Origin: Lunularia cruciata | Lineage: Eukaryota > Streptophyta > Marchantiopsida > Lunulariales > Lunulariaceae | Direction of reading: 5' to 3' | Assembly (NCBI GenBank): GCA_948567375.1 | Contig: OX419759.1 | Coordinates: forward strand, 11,996,744-12,060,743 | DNA length: 64,000 bases | Shown: one piece after another, positions 47,690 through 57,955 of the stretch | Position numbering within the stretch: the stretch's first letter is position 1 | How the letters are laid out: every line of letters starts with the position of its first letter | Notes under the pieces: model-generated | Databases searched by the model: none | What the model was told of the DNA's origin: nothing | What the model saw: the letters and a program-made list of their open reading frames with translations, nothing else | Program-made: the position numbers and the translations under genes

Positions 47690-48020
47690 TTTTCACTATC
47701 ATTTAATCTTTTTATATTATTTAATTTTTTTGCACTCAATTCCAAAAATTTTATATAAATATAAACATAAAATCATATGAAATCCAATCTCTTTATATCA
47801 TTTAATCTCTTTTGCACTCAAATTCAAAATTTTCCTATAAATATAAACATAAAGTCATATGAAATCCAAATCTAATCTAATCAAAAATAGCTAATTTATT
47901 TAATCTCCTTTGCACTCGAATCCAAAATTTTCTTATAAACACAAATCTTGAATACAAAATTTTCTTATACACATAAATCTTGATGGCCAAATCTAGTCTA
48001 ATCAAGAATAGCTAATTTGC
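47690..48020. repeat. Stuttered, AT-drifted host flank right of the element
   Basis: The landmark GCACTC(A/G) followed by AAAATTTT recurs near 47733, 47814 and 47913, and AAT(A/C)AA(A/G)AATAGCTAATTT near 47878 and 47998. Copy A has a single version of this sequence at about 3768-3890. The repeated units have many C-to-T and G-to-A changes relative to copy A. Confidence 0.7.
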
Positions 48021-48753
48021 TCCTAGATGTCTAGGTTAATTAACTGCCACTTTTCCTTACGAAGAAGTAGGGGACCCAACCAACTGAGTAGCTTTTGGGA
48101 ACAGGTGCTGTACAACGGGCATCACCCCGTGGTGTGTGGTGTTGTGTTCGAGTCTCATCAACACAACACCGAGGCTTAGTCGCATTACATATGCATGATG
48201 TCATGCATGTTGCTTTACGGGATTCGCCCACTAGAAAATACAAGATCCCCTCAAGGTTGCCGAAAGGATCCAGAGCCATACCAACCGCGAAGTTGATCCA
48301 TAAAAGTGCACATAGTATCATCAGGTAGGATATCGAAATAGGCAACGAGTTTTTGGAGCGAATTTACTAGGTTGAGTTCATATCAACTTAAATCCCGCGA
48401 AGGAACTCAAGTTACTGTCTCAAGCTTTTTGTATATGCCCTCATATGCGAAACGTTGAATCATATGTATAAATCTAGATGCTGTGTAAGAACCAGCGGGA
48501 CCAAGATTAAACACATATAACAACTCAAAAGACGAAATCATGATCATAGTCACCGTTCTTTGGAACCATAATTTAATTATAATGCACAATACCTCCAATT
48601 CCAAACTTCGGTAGGAAGGAGCGATGAAAGCTATTGCCTCCTACAACATGGTTTAAAGGAATTATGACCTCTCTTTTCCTTCGATACTGCTTGAATTTAT
48701 ACACTGACAGCACCTTCTTGTTCAAACTAGAACAGGAAAGAATGATTATTCAC
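48021..48753. other. Copy B counterpart of about 3891-4612
   Basis: It aligns with copy A downstream of the protease. No gene is recognised. Confidence 0.6.
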
Positions 48754-50211
48754 CTATAAAAGATTGCAGTCCATTTCAACCCAGGAGATAACTGAATTGT
48801 CTTGATCGTAAAGCACCTGGAAGTTTTGTTGCTGAACATTCCCGAAGATGCTAATTCCACTGCTCTCCAGGAGTGCTAAACACATGTAACGATCTGTACC
48901 AGTGACTGTAAAAACAACCATGATATTCTCAAATGGAAGATCAAAGTCTGCGCCTTCAAAGTTATATGTCATAGAAGGAACGCTCACGCCGGGGATATCT
49001 GTGATGTTATAGCACACTTCCAAACCAACCAAGTCGAGCAAATCCACTTTTGTATATGTAGTGCCAACTTTAGCCGTGTACGAGGTGATGATCTGTTGGT
49101 AGGCTATGGTGTTCAGAAGTGTGTAAGTAGTGCCAGAGTCGAAGATTACACCACCATTGCCCGAGGTATCAAGTGCAAAAGCTTCCGCTGGAATGTTCTC
49201 CTTCACTGTTGCAAGCGTGATGTCGATGAGGTTAACGTAGTAATATGGGATGACGTCGACAGGGTACGGGGTAAGGATAGGTGTGGTCTTCAATCCTGTA
49301 ATATTGGAAGGCACTGACAGTTCACCAAAAATCAGGGGACTCCTAGCTGAATCTTCTTCGTATCGGCTTAGCAAGCAGTAAGAAAATTTGTTTGAAATGT
49401 TGAGAATTGGAACAATCTGCGATGGGAATGAAATTGGGCCTCGAGCCAAGCCGACGAGACCGTCAGTGCCAGAGAATGAGCCATTGTTCCTGCGCCCACA
49501 GCCGAATTGGAAGTCGGGGACTGTTGTCGAGGAACCATCCGTCGAGGTTAGAGTGATAGTTTCGGTGGAGAAGTCTCCTTCGGTTGTGGATTGGTCTCCA
49601 TAACTGTACGAGTATTGACAATTCGGGGTGCAGGTCACCTGGTTATCTCCCAATATCTCGCAACCTGGACAGCCCAGAGGAGCATATGTCGTCGATTGAG
49701 AAGGGTCAAAGAGTTTAGATTCGAAACATATGTCGCAAGGCGTACACTGCAACCACACAAGATCACTGCCTGTATCAGCAATGGCAACAAAATCCTGTGG
49801 CGGTGTGCCGATAGAAAACTCCATGGAGTATGACCCCGGAGTAACAGATATATCCGATGAGACATCTAGCGTCCTCCTTCCGTTGAAGTTACCGTAAGGT
49901 GCATTTCTGGACCTCCTATCCACAGATGCGGCCCGAGCTCTGCTCCGATCTACATCCCGGTGTATCTTCTTTACGACGGTTAGATCATCCGTCACCCCGT
50001 AAGTCGACGAGTCTATCAGATGAGCCTTGAATCCATTCGCAGAAGGATTGGCTGTATATTCCCCCAGGTACCGGCCGGTGTGTGTCTTTGCATTTTTGGG
50101 CCGTGTCAAATGCTTCGTTACCCAACCATTTTCTTGTATGTTCAGAGCGGCAGAACTATACACTTGAATAACGAGCAGCACCACTAACGAGATTGCTCGC
50201 CACGAGCTCAT
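48754..50211 (-). CDS. Nepenthesin-type aspartic protease (A1 family), copy B
   Basis: An intact, intronless 485-residue paralogue of the protease at 4613-6070. The signal peptide, catalytic DTGS (146-149) and DSGT (358-361), flap tyrosine Y204 and all twelve family cysteines are kept. It differs at about 29 residues, mostly in the propeptide, at residues 190-275 and at residues 374-480; there are no gaps. Residues 109-189 and 282-373, the blocks around the two catalytic Asp residues, are protein-identical. The neighbouring duplicated genes are dead, so intactness of both proteases suggests selection or conversion. The start is the first in-frame ATG, followed at once by the signal peptide. 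The target proteins are unknown. Confidence 0.93.
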   Translation of the reverse strand: MSSWRAISLVVLLVIQVYSSAALNIQENGWVTKHLTRPKNAKTHTGRYLGEYTANPSANGFKAHLIDSSTYGVTDDLTVVKKIHRDVDRSRARAASVDRRSRNAPYGNFNGRRTLDVSSDISVTPGSYSMEFSIGTPPQDFVAIADTGSDLVWLQCTPCDICFESKLFDPSQSTTYAPLGCPGCEILGDNQVTCTPNCQYSYSYGDQSTTEGDFSTETITLTSTDGSSTTVPDFQFGCGRRNNGSFSGTDGLVGLARGPISFPSQIVPILNISNKFSYCLLSRYEEDSARSPLIFGELSVPSNITGLKTTPILTPYPVDVIPYYYVNLIDITLATVKENIPAEAFALDTSGNGGVIFDSGTTYTLLNTIAYQQIITSYTAKVGTTYTKVDLLDLVGLEVCYNITDIPGVSVPSMTYNFEGADFDLPFENIMVVFTVTGTDRYMCLALLESSGISIFGNVQQQNFQVLYDQDNSVISWVEMDCNLL

Positions 50212-50280
50212 GTTCTACAACTTCTGCTTACTGAACCTCTCGGCAAAATCGTTGATGAGTGCCAGGCGGTTTGGGAAAAG

Positions 50281-50287
50281 TTATATA
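50281..50287 (-). promoter_or_regulatory. Candidate TATA box of protease B
   Basis: On the minus strand this reads TATATAA, about 70 bp upstream of the ATG. Copy A has CATATAA at the same place. Confidence 0.5.
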
Positions 50288-50300
50288 TGTTTAGAAGTTT

Positions 50301-50352
50301 AACGACTGAAGTCTAGAACTCAAGCCTAACGACTGAAGTATAAGTCTAGAAG
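50301..50352. repeat. Direct repeat upstream of protease B
   Basis: Two copies of AACGACTGAAGT, each followed by TCTAGAA, matching the pair at 6160-6211. Confidence 0.45.
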
Positions 50353-53300
50353 AAATCAGTGAACAAAGTATTTTCACACGGAAGCCACTGAGGTTCGTGC
50401 AATCGAGCTCAGGTGAGAAGGATTGCAAGAATTGAGCTCGGAATTTGATGCTGATATTATTTTTACTTCCCAAAACAACCAGAACACAACTAAGAGTCGA
50501 TCGGCATCGGAGGCTGTGTAACAATGAAGTCCATGGTGCCACCTTATAGTTGTCAAATTCCGTGTGTCGACCTGCCCGGGAGAGATTACGATTTCATTCA
50601 GTCAAGGGCCACCCTCATTTGTGGGGTCCGAGAACTGTCGGATTGGCAATAGTAACTCCTCATTGCCTCGGAAAGCCTCCGCCTAAGGACGAAACTGTAA
50701 CTTATTCATCAACCACTGCAGACCACCTGCCGGTGACAAGATCCCAGCGTCCTGTCGTTAGGTTAGTTCGTGTCCAATCGCTAGATCCCGTGGAACCACA
50801 TCAGCTGCTATACCATGTAGCATCTGTTCCCGTCACTTCTCAAGACTGAGTCTTTTGTCTATACTTCCCCGCCTCCCATTGCGCTCTTTGCTACTTATAA
50901 TTTGTCAAGTCACGAAAGAAGGCAGCACGGGTTGAATTGTTTGTGAGTTACGAAGAAGCTTCCGATTCCCCCCTTTCCACTTTTCGCTTTCCACTTGACT
51001 CAGCGGTTTCCTTCATCCGAGTTGAAACTTCGCATATACGATCGAACGTATGAAATGGAGGTTTACTTCAAGACTTCAGCTGTACATCTAGAGCGGGACC
51101 ACATGCAAGCGGCGCAGGTGGATACAAGTGCTACGATTCCGTTACTTTAACGCGTCTGGTTAAAGCTGTTTTGGGGGAGCCTCTCTTCGAATTCTAGCTA
51201 GCTTTGTATTAATATCGATCCCTGACTTGGAAGGAGAGAAACATAAGCAGTCGCAACGCGTTAAGAAGATGTTTCGAAACTGTATATTAAACAGTACCCA
51301 GGATGCTGTCAAGGATTCCTCTTTAAACGGCTTAGCAATCACATACATCGCAGAACTTAGGTGGATCCTTGAGACACAACGTGTATCTCACTATTTCAAG
51401 TAAACGTAAAATTGGTTTGTCGAGTGGAGGATCAGAGAGAACCATGTATAAATATTTCAAAAGGCTTCTGAAGGTTTGAAGACGACCATATGCATTTAGC
51501 CTCTGCATGAACGCATGTCACTTGAACAATATATTTCGACCTTGGAACTCAGCAGTTGGTGAGATGTTCATGAATCCACAGATTTCAACTGACACTAAGG
51601 TCAAACAGTATGTGACTACACCTAAATCAGTTTCGGGTTATGAGTGACAGTTGACACTCATGCTTCTTCCATCAGCTACATCTGATTCGATTGCGAATAA
51701 ATGCAAGCTTCAGTAATGGTGATCCTTGTGCAATCGACACCCTGTTCACAAGCAGTGTCTTCAAGCTCTAAATTCCCTTCGCAATTCGACTGTATTTGAA
51801 ACAAGATACGAAAAGGGGTATCACTTGGTGAAGCACAGCAGCAGACCGCGTCTTATGATCGCATCTATAGTGGTGAACCTGACTCCTTCTGATTTCTAGG
51901 AGGTCTACCGTAGCTGTTTCTTTATTCATATTTCTCTATGATGTATCATCACTACCTAGTCATAAGCTCTGAAATTGTACTAATTTATAAGGAACAAGTC
52001 CACTTGATCATGTGGTGGAAGCTCAATACATGTACCGTACGAACGCTGGCCGTACAGGTGGGTATTGAAATCGCTCGAATTGGCTGACTTCGTCGATTAT
52101 CGGTATCCAAATTCTAGCATTCAAGGACTCGAACATCTATAGGTCCATTTGTTAAATGTTGTTAAAATGTTGCATGTGGACGTTGTGAAGTTCCGAATGT
52201 CTCGAATTCTCGCTTCCCGCCACCCAGTACTGAAACATACAGTAAACTGATATTTGCATCTATGACAGTGTTGTTGTCAAGTTTGGACTGATCCGAAACC
52301 TCCACTCTAGATCTTAAAATTCTCAACCGCTTGCGAAAGGCAAGGCTGCCTTCACCTGACACATGACGGTTGCTCAGAGACCTCTGTTGGTCCTGAGATG
52401 GCACGCAGCGTGGTCACAGAACTTCCGGCGCTTGGATTGGTGTCGTACTCAACGAGTGATGGTTGTAACTCTGGGGACATATTGAGCACAACCGGTTTCT
52501 CTAAACATCAAGCGAATGTGATGCTTGGAAAGCACTCATCGTGGTGCTTCTAATCATCTTTCCATTCAAACAAATGCTGGAGTTCCACGCCCACATTCTG
52601 CTCAAGTCAGTTCCACGCTTCAGGACTAAACAATCCATCACATGTTGGTCACCAGTCTTGGCATTGGTAACAGCATTTCAACTTTTCTTTAGCACTACAT
52701 GCTGGAATCGATCCATATCCTACGTTTTAGCCGAAAAGTTAGAAGAACTTTGTCTTAAGTCTGCAAGTCCCTTGGGGTGGCCATCGATAGGAGCACTGCT
52801 TTACATTTGCTTTTCTTTCGACAGGATCCGTCTATGAGAACACCATCCTTATAAACTGATTCGAGATACAGTACTCGATGGAGGTCCTGTCTAATATTAT
52901 CCTTATGCTCCTTCGTTGAAAGGCGCCACGTGTCTAGATCACGAGACAACATAAATGTGTAAGACGCTTATGTACCGATGTACGCGCAATATGCAACCTA
53001 CACCAGCAATCAAGGTTCAATTCGGAATGAGTACATTGCATTTTGAAGTTCTTTTCTTCACAAAGATGTAGTTTGAGATTTGTGAACTTTGTAAGCTAGA
53101 ACGCCAAGTGCTTCGCAGCCTCTTCTCTCACCAACAACAGAGAAGATCATACCATGGACGATCTTACAACACCAATCGAATTATTGCGTGTGTTATCATA
53201 GTTCCTACAGCAGCTATTTTGATTACTTACAATAGTCATTTACTGGTATCACCTCGTCAGGATTGCATCATGGAGATGTGAAAAAGTGGGCGATCATATC

Positions 53301-54934
53301 ATTCATCTCGTGGTGTGCATAAAGTTAGAGATAAAACTTAGTAGTATCTTTAAAAATTAGGAGCTTATCATACTAGAAAACAAGAAAGTTTATATTCTAC
53401 ACGATTATAGAACATGTAAAAAAACAAATATAATCTTGTGTATATTTTTAAACCTCTAGTGTATGCTCGTTCATGAGCATATATGTGTCCTATATTCTTC
53501 TCATTTGAAAGGTATAATCTCATCCCTACTCTGATCATTAATTTATTCGATCAACTTGAAGAGAAAACTTATGTGGACTAGATTTAAATTTCTAATTCTA
53601 CATAGAAATTCTAATTTTAGCTAGTGCTGTCCCAACATCTTCAGTCAGGTGTATTATGAATGACTTTTTCGTCTTTTTATTGGCGGGAAATGATCAGTAT
53701 ATTGGAGTGGCTAAGGGGTAACCTACGTAGTCAAACGACATTCTCACGCGCTTAAATCAAGTCTTTTCATTCAGATCAGAGAGCCTTTTCATTCAGATTA
53801 GTTGCTAAATTTGAAGAATTAAACTTGGTGAACTACTTCTTGGAAATTATTGATAAGTATTAGTTTCATGTGATTCATTGTTACTCTTGGTTTCTCTCTG
53901 GTCCATCAGGCGAGACACCTACAGCAGTACTGAATTTTGACTGCTTATTCGCCATCTGAGACGTGTCCCAACACTCTTTGCTCACATATCCATGCATCAT
54001 GTGAAACACAGCCGAAAGGCCAAGTACACTAAGTATTATAGCCCCGAATGGAAAAAAGAAAGAAACATAGAGGACCTAGAAGTGCAAAAGGGGAATACGC
54101 GCACGAGACCCCACGATGGCATTTCCTTTACAAGTTCCGTTCTCGTGTGACCCTTCCTTGTGCATGAAGTAAAGGAAGCCGTAATAAAAGTTTTATAATT
54201 AAGCTCATAGGCTGCTATGGCCCTTTAGCAGTATATCACTCCGTCAACCGGCATAATGCTCCGAGGACCAATTCAATACAACTAATCACCTCCGCAACAG
54301 TATCGGCCGTGAATGTTTTCGAACGTGAAGCCACTTTATTTCATCTTCAGCGCGACAACTGGTACCACGGTGGACCATCCTTCGAATGCACTGGCGCTAC
54401 GTGGTGAGCCTAAAACCAAATTTTGATGCGTGGGTTCGCCACTTTTTTAAAGTCCACCTCATAAGAGCAACTCGGAACTCGGGAAAGTTCCCACATCACG
54501 AATAGTCGCAAAATGGTTCAGCCCAGCAGAGGAAAACATGGAGAAGCTAAACTCTCCGTCATAAACTGCCAATGGAATGATCACTCACCACGAGTTTCCC
54601 CTACCAGTCTTTCGTGGCAAATCACATGTTCACCAACCGCATGCAGATTTGGATGTTCCGAATTTCGCAAATTACATGTCCCCGTATTTCATCCGAAGGG
54701 AAGGATTGAATGAGAGAGTTATAAAGAATAGAGTATGGAAAAGCCCGAACTCATAGAACAGAAGAAGACCCCATCAACCGTCACAAGGGAGAGACAAACG
54801 AGAAAGAGTGAGAATGGGACTAGACTTCAATAATATTGATATGAGATATTTACTCTATCGTGCTTATTATATTTGAACTAAAAAAGTTATAAAATCTCTA
54901 TCCTACTAGAACATCGAAATAGCATCATCTACAG

Positions 54935-55062
54935 TGATTACTTTTGTATAAAGTGCATCAATCAATGCACTCTATAGAACGATGAACACACCCTAGAATG
55001 ATTACTTTTATAAAGTGCATCAATCAATGCACTCTACAGAACAATGAACCCCCTCTATCTAA
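54935..55062. repeat. 64-bp tandem duplication
   Basis: Units begin TGATTACTTTT at 54935 and 54999. Each holds a small inverted pair AGTGCAT/ATGCACT. They lie inside a block absent from copy A. Confidence 0.8.
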
Positions 55063-55937
55063 AATATGTCTAAAAGCATAGAATATATAACCCTGCACAT
55101 ATACTGTAGTGGACTTTACCAATTTTGCGAGGATTGATGCATACTCCTCCACCTCGATACGTCATATGATTATCAAAGTCCGTTGACATTGGCGAACAAT
55201 CTACGAATTCTGGTAGGTTATACGACAAGATGCAATCCCAAGTTCTCTCCGACGAACTGCAAAGCTTACCCGAAATTTGGTGTTACAGTCCACTCTCGGT
55301 AAGTGCAGGCCTCCGCTCCGGCACTTATGGATTTTCACTCGTCCAAAATTCTTTAATTGTAATTTTTTCGAGGCTCTTACATCCAGAGTTAGCGGAAGAG
55401 TTTGGATTTGGAGAGGAAACTTTTTGATAAATAATGTATACTATAAATCTACGAATATCATAAAAATGGCATTCAATACTAGACTAAGTTTAAGCAAATA
55501 TCATAAACTTAGCTTTAGAATACAGAAATGGTACCTCGTTCCTATAAGGTCCATTTGTAAAAAGTTTATAAAATACTTGTGTGCTCATCCATTCAAGTTA
55601 TTGGCAATGATTATTCTTTCTCAAATCTTAATTACATATGTCCAAAGTTGTTTGTCTGTAACTGCTGTAAGAGTAGTAATTATCTTCGGACGATCATGCC
55701 ATTTGTTGTCCAATCAGACCACTGCAACCGCCATAGCATTTCCCATATCTGACCTAGGGTTGGCTGCATGAGCAATGAGCATGAATGAGTAAGTGCCGTG
55801 ATAGAGGGTGTTACTGCCTTACAGTCAACTGCTACGAGTTGTGCAGACGGGCTTCTGGAATCGTGGATATATTGCAAGATGTCAACCTGACAAAATGGAA
55901 GAAGAAATTTCTTTCCTTTTCAAGAAAGAGAAAAGTT

Positions 55938-56146
55938 ATCCTTCGTGTTTTCTACGCGGTCGCCCTGTTCTATTCTCTTTTATTTTCAAACGGAAAAGGC
56001 GACCCCGTAGAAAACACGAAGGATGGGAAGACCCATCAACCTTTAGAAGGGTGGGACAAAATCGTTTTCAAACGGAAAAGGCGACCGCGTAGAAAACACG
56101 AAGGATGAGAAGACCCATCAATCTTTAGAAGGGTGGAACAAAATAG
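55938..56146. repeat. Fold-back with 82-bp tandem duplication
   Basis: The segment 55938-55964 is the reverse complement of 56080-56106 (27 of 27) and of 55998-56024 (26 of 27). The two right-hand arms belong to an 82-bp direct repeat (55983-56064 and 56065-56146). The whole block is missing from copy A near 11165. Its sequence resembles the cassette at 776-870 and about 36597-36690. Confidence 0.85.
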
Positions 56147-56852
56147 GTAAAATGGGGCTGAGCCCCGATAATGTTTAGGTTTTAGGGTGTTTTCTGATAA
56201 GGAACTTCACGAATTCGATCCCCATAGCCCCATTTACCTCGTAGGGTTTATCCTATTTGTGCGCCTTCCTTCTCCAGAGTCCGGTTGGAACATAAGTCAC
56301 GAGAAGTCTTGGTCACAGACCACGAAAACTGCGGCCCGTGGAGAAGTTGCAGATTGCTTGCAGCTGTTCTCCCGAGCAGAACAGAGCAAGCAAGTTGCTA
56401 TTACCTCTTACCTTAGAGATGTTTCGTCACCATTTAAACCCGAAATCTCTATCGTCCTATGCATCATGTTGACAGGCCTTTGATGGAGGGGGTTGAGTCG
56501 CGTGGGATCCGTTGCCAGGGCATATTGTCTTCTGCAAAGTTTTGAATCTTCTTCGCCTGGGTGTGAATAAAGGACACTAGAATCTTGTACGACATGTCCT
56601 TAAGGAATAAACTCCACGTACTTAATGTGGGACAAGACGAAAGTCACTTCCTCAGTATCTGTATTTCTTAATATGTAATTTCCCCAGCTTCTGAGAACGT
56701 GTTGTAATGGTTGCAAAGGATTTTTGTAATTTCGAAATTTCAGTCTAAAATGAAGATTTGAATGAAAACAGAATAATTCTACTATTTAGAGATAAGAAGT
56801 TGGTAGCTTCTTTTATCAGTGAAGATTTAAGTTTTCTTTCTTTCTTGGGAGT

Positions 56853-56924
56853 AGGGATGTAACTCAGGGGTAGAGTATCACCTTGACGTTGTGCAAGCCA
56901 TCAGTTCGAACCTGATTATCCCTA
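56853..56924 (+). pseudogene. trnV-GAC: Plastid trnV(GAC), nuclear copy B
   Basis: A 72-nt partner of 11818-11889. The T-loop GTTCGAAC and D-loop are normal and the acceptor end reads TATCCCTA, but the 3' half of the anticodon stem has changed (TGTGC opposite TCACC), so the stem cannot pair fully. Copies A and B are thus damaged at different places. The 16S fragment follows at 57147. Confidence 0.9.
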
Positions 56925-57146
56925 AAATTATTTGAAGGACTTTAAGGTGTTGCTTTCTTGTTATTGAAAGAGGCTTGAGGGATTGAAATAGTAAGGTGGG
57001 TATGGGTATACTGAAATGTGCTCCGAGCTAATATGAAGTGAATCCAAAATAAGCATAAGCTATCTATCTCTTGGGATGGAAGACGATTTGAACTCTGCTT
57101 TGTCTACGACGAAAAAAGCTGTAAGTAAAAGTGATATAACTATGAA

Positions 57147-57157
57147 TCTCATGGAGT

Positions 57158-57190
<33 letters not shown>

Positions 57191-57573
57191 ATGCTTAACA
57201 CATTCGAATCGGACCTGGAGCATCCTAGTGGTGTTTACAGTGGTGGACGGGTGAGTAATGCGTAAGAACATGTCCTTGGGAGGGAGACAACAGCTGGAAA
57301 CGGTTGCTAGTACCCCATAGGCTCAGGAGCAAAACGAGGAATCCACCTAAGGAGGGGCTTGTGTCTGATTAACTTGTTGGTGAATAGCTTACCAAGGCGA
57401 CGATCAGTAGCTGGTCTGAGAGGATGATCAACTACACTGGGACTGAGACAGCAGTGGGGAATTTTCGCAGTGGGCGAAAGCCTGACAGAGCAATGCCGCG
57501 TGGAGGTAGGAGGAGGCTTACGAGTCGTAAACTCCTTTTCTCAGAAGAAGATGTAATGACGGTATCTGGGGGA
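57147..57573 (+). pseudogene. rrn16: Partial plastid 16S rRNA, nuclear copy B
   Basis: It begins TCTCATGGA and follows plastid 16S rRNA to GACGGTATCTGGGG, ending about 20 nt earlier than copy A. A block after GACTGAGAC is deleted. It keeps TGTTTGATCCTGGCTCAGG, which in copy A is changed. Confidence 0.93.
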
Positions 57574-57955
57574 CAATTTAACATCCTTTCTTGAAGTTTG
57601 TTGTAAATTTCAAATTCGAAGTATTTGGAATCTGTAGTAATCTACCTTAGCAACTGTATGGTTTTAGCTTATCCTCTCTCTTATCAAGGAATTGGTGGAT
57701 TAGTGTATAATTACCCACTTCTGAGGTGTAACTTCCGCCTTCTGGAGTTCATAAAGCTTAACCTAGCAACCAAGGAACTCTGTTTTTGGAAACAAGCTTG
57801 CTCCAGTATTAATCTGTTCCCACAAATTAATACTGTTTTCGCTTCTCAAAACTCTCTCAATTCACAGGGAGAATACCGAGTCTATATTTCAAGTAGAAGG
57901 GGTCACGCAAGTTAGAAAGGAATTTACAATGAGATACTGTAAATTGAATATCTCT

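Larger units (their letters stand above)
50353..56852. other. Unassigned duplicated DNA, copy B
   Basis: Counterpart of 6212-11817; no gene is recognised. Blocks with no counterpart in copy A lie near 51795-51975, 53345-53500 (AT-rich) and 54735-55095 (with an internal 64-bp tandem repeat). None shows coding domains or convincing terminal repeats. They could be insertions in B or deletions in A. Confidence 0.55.
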
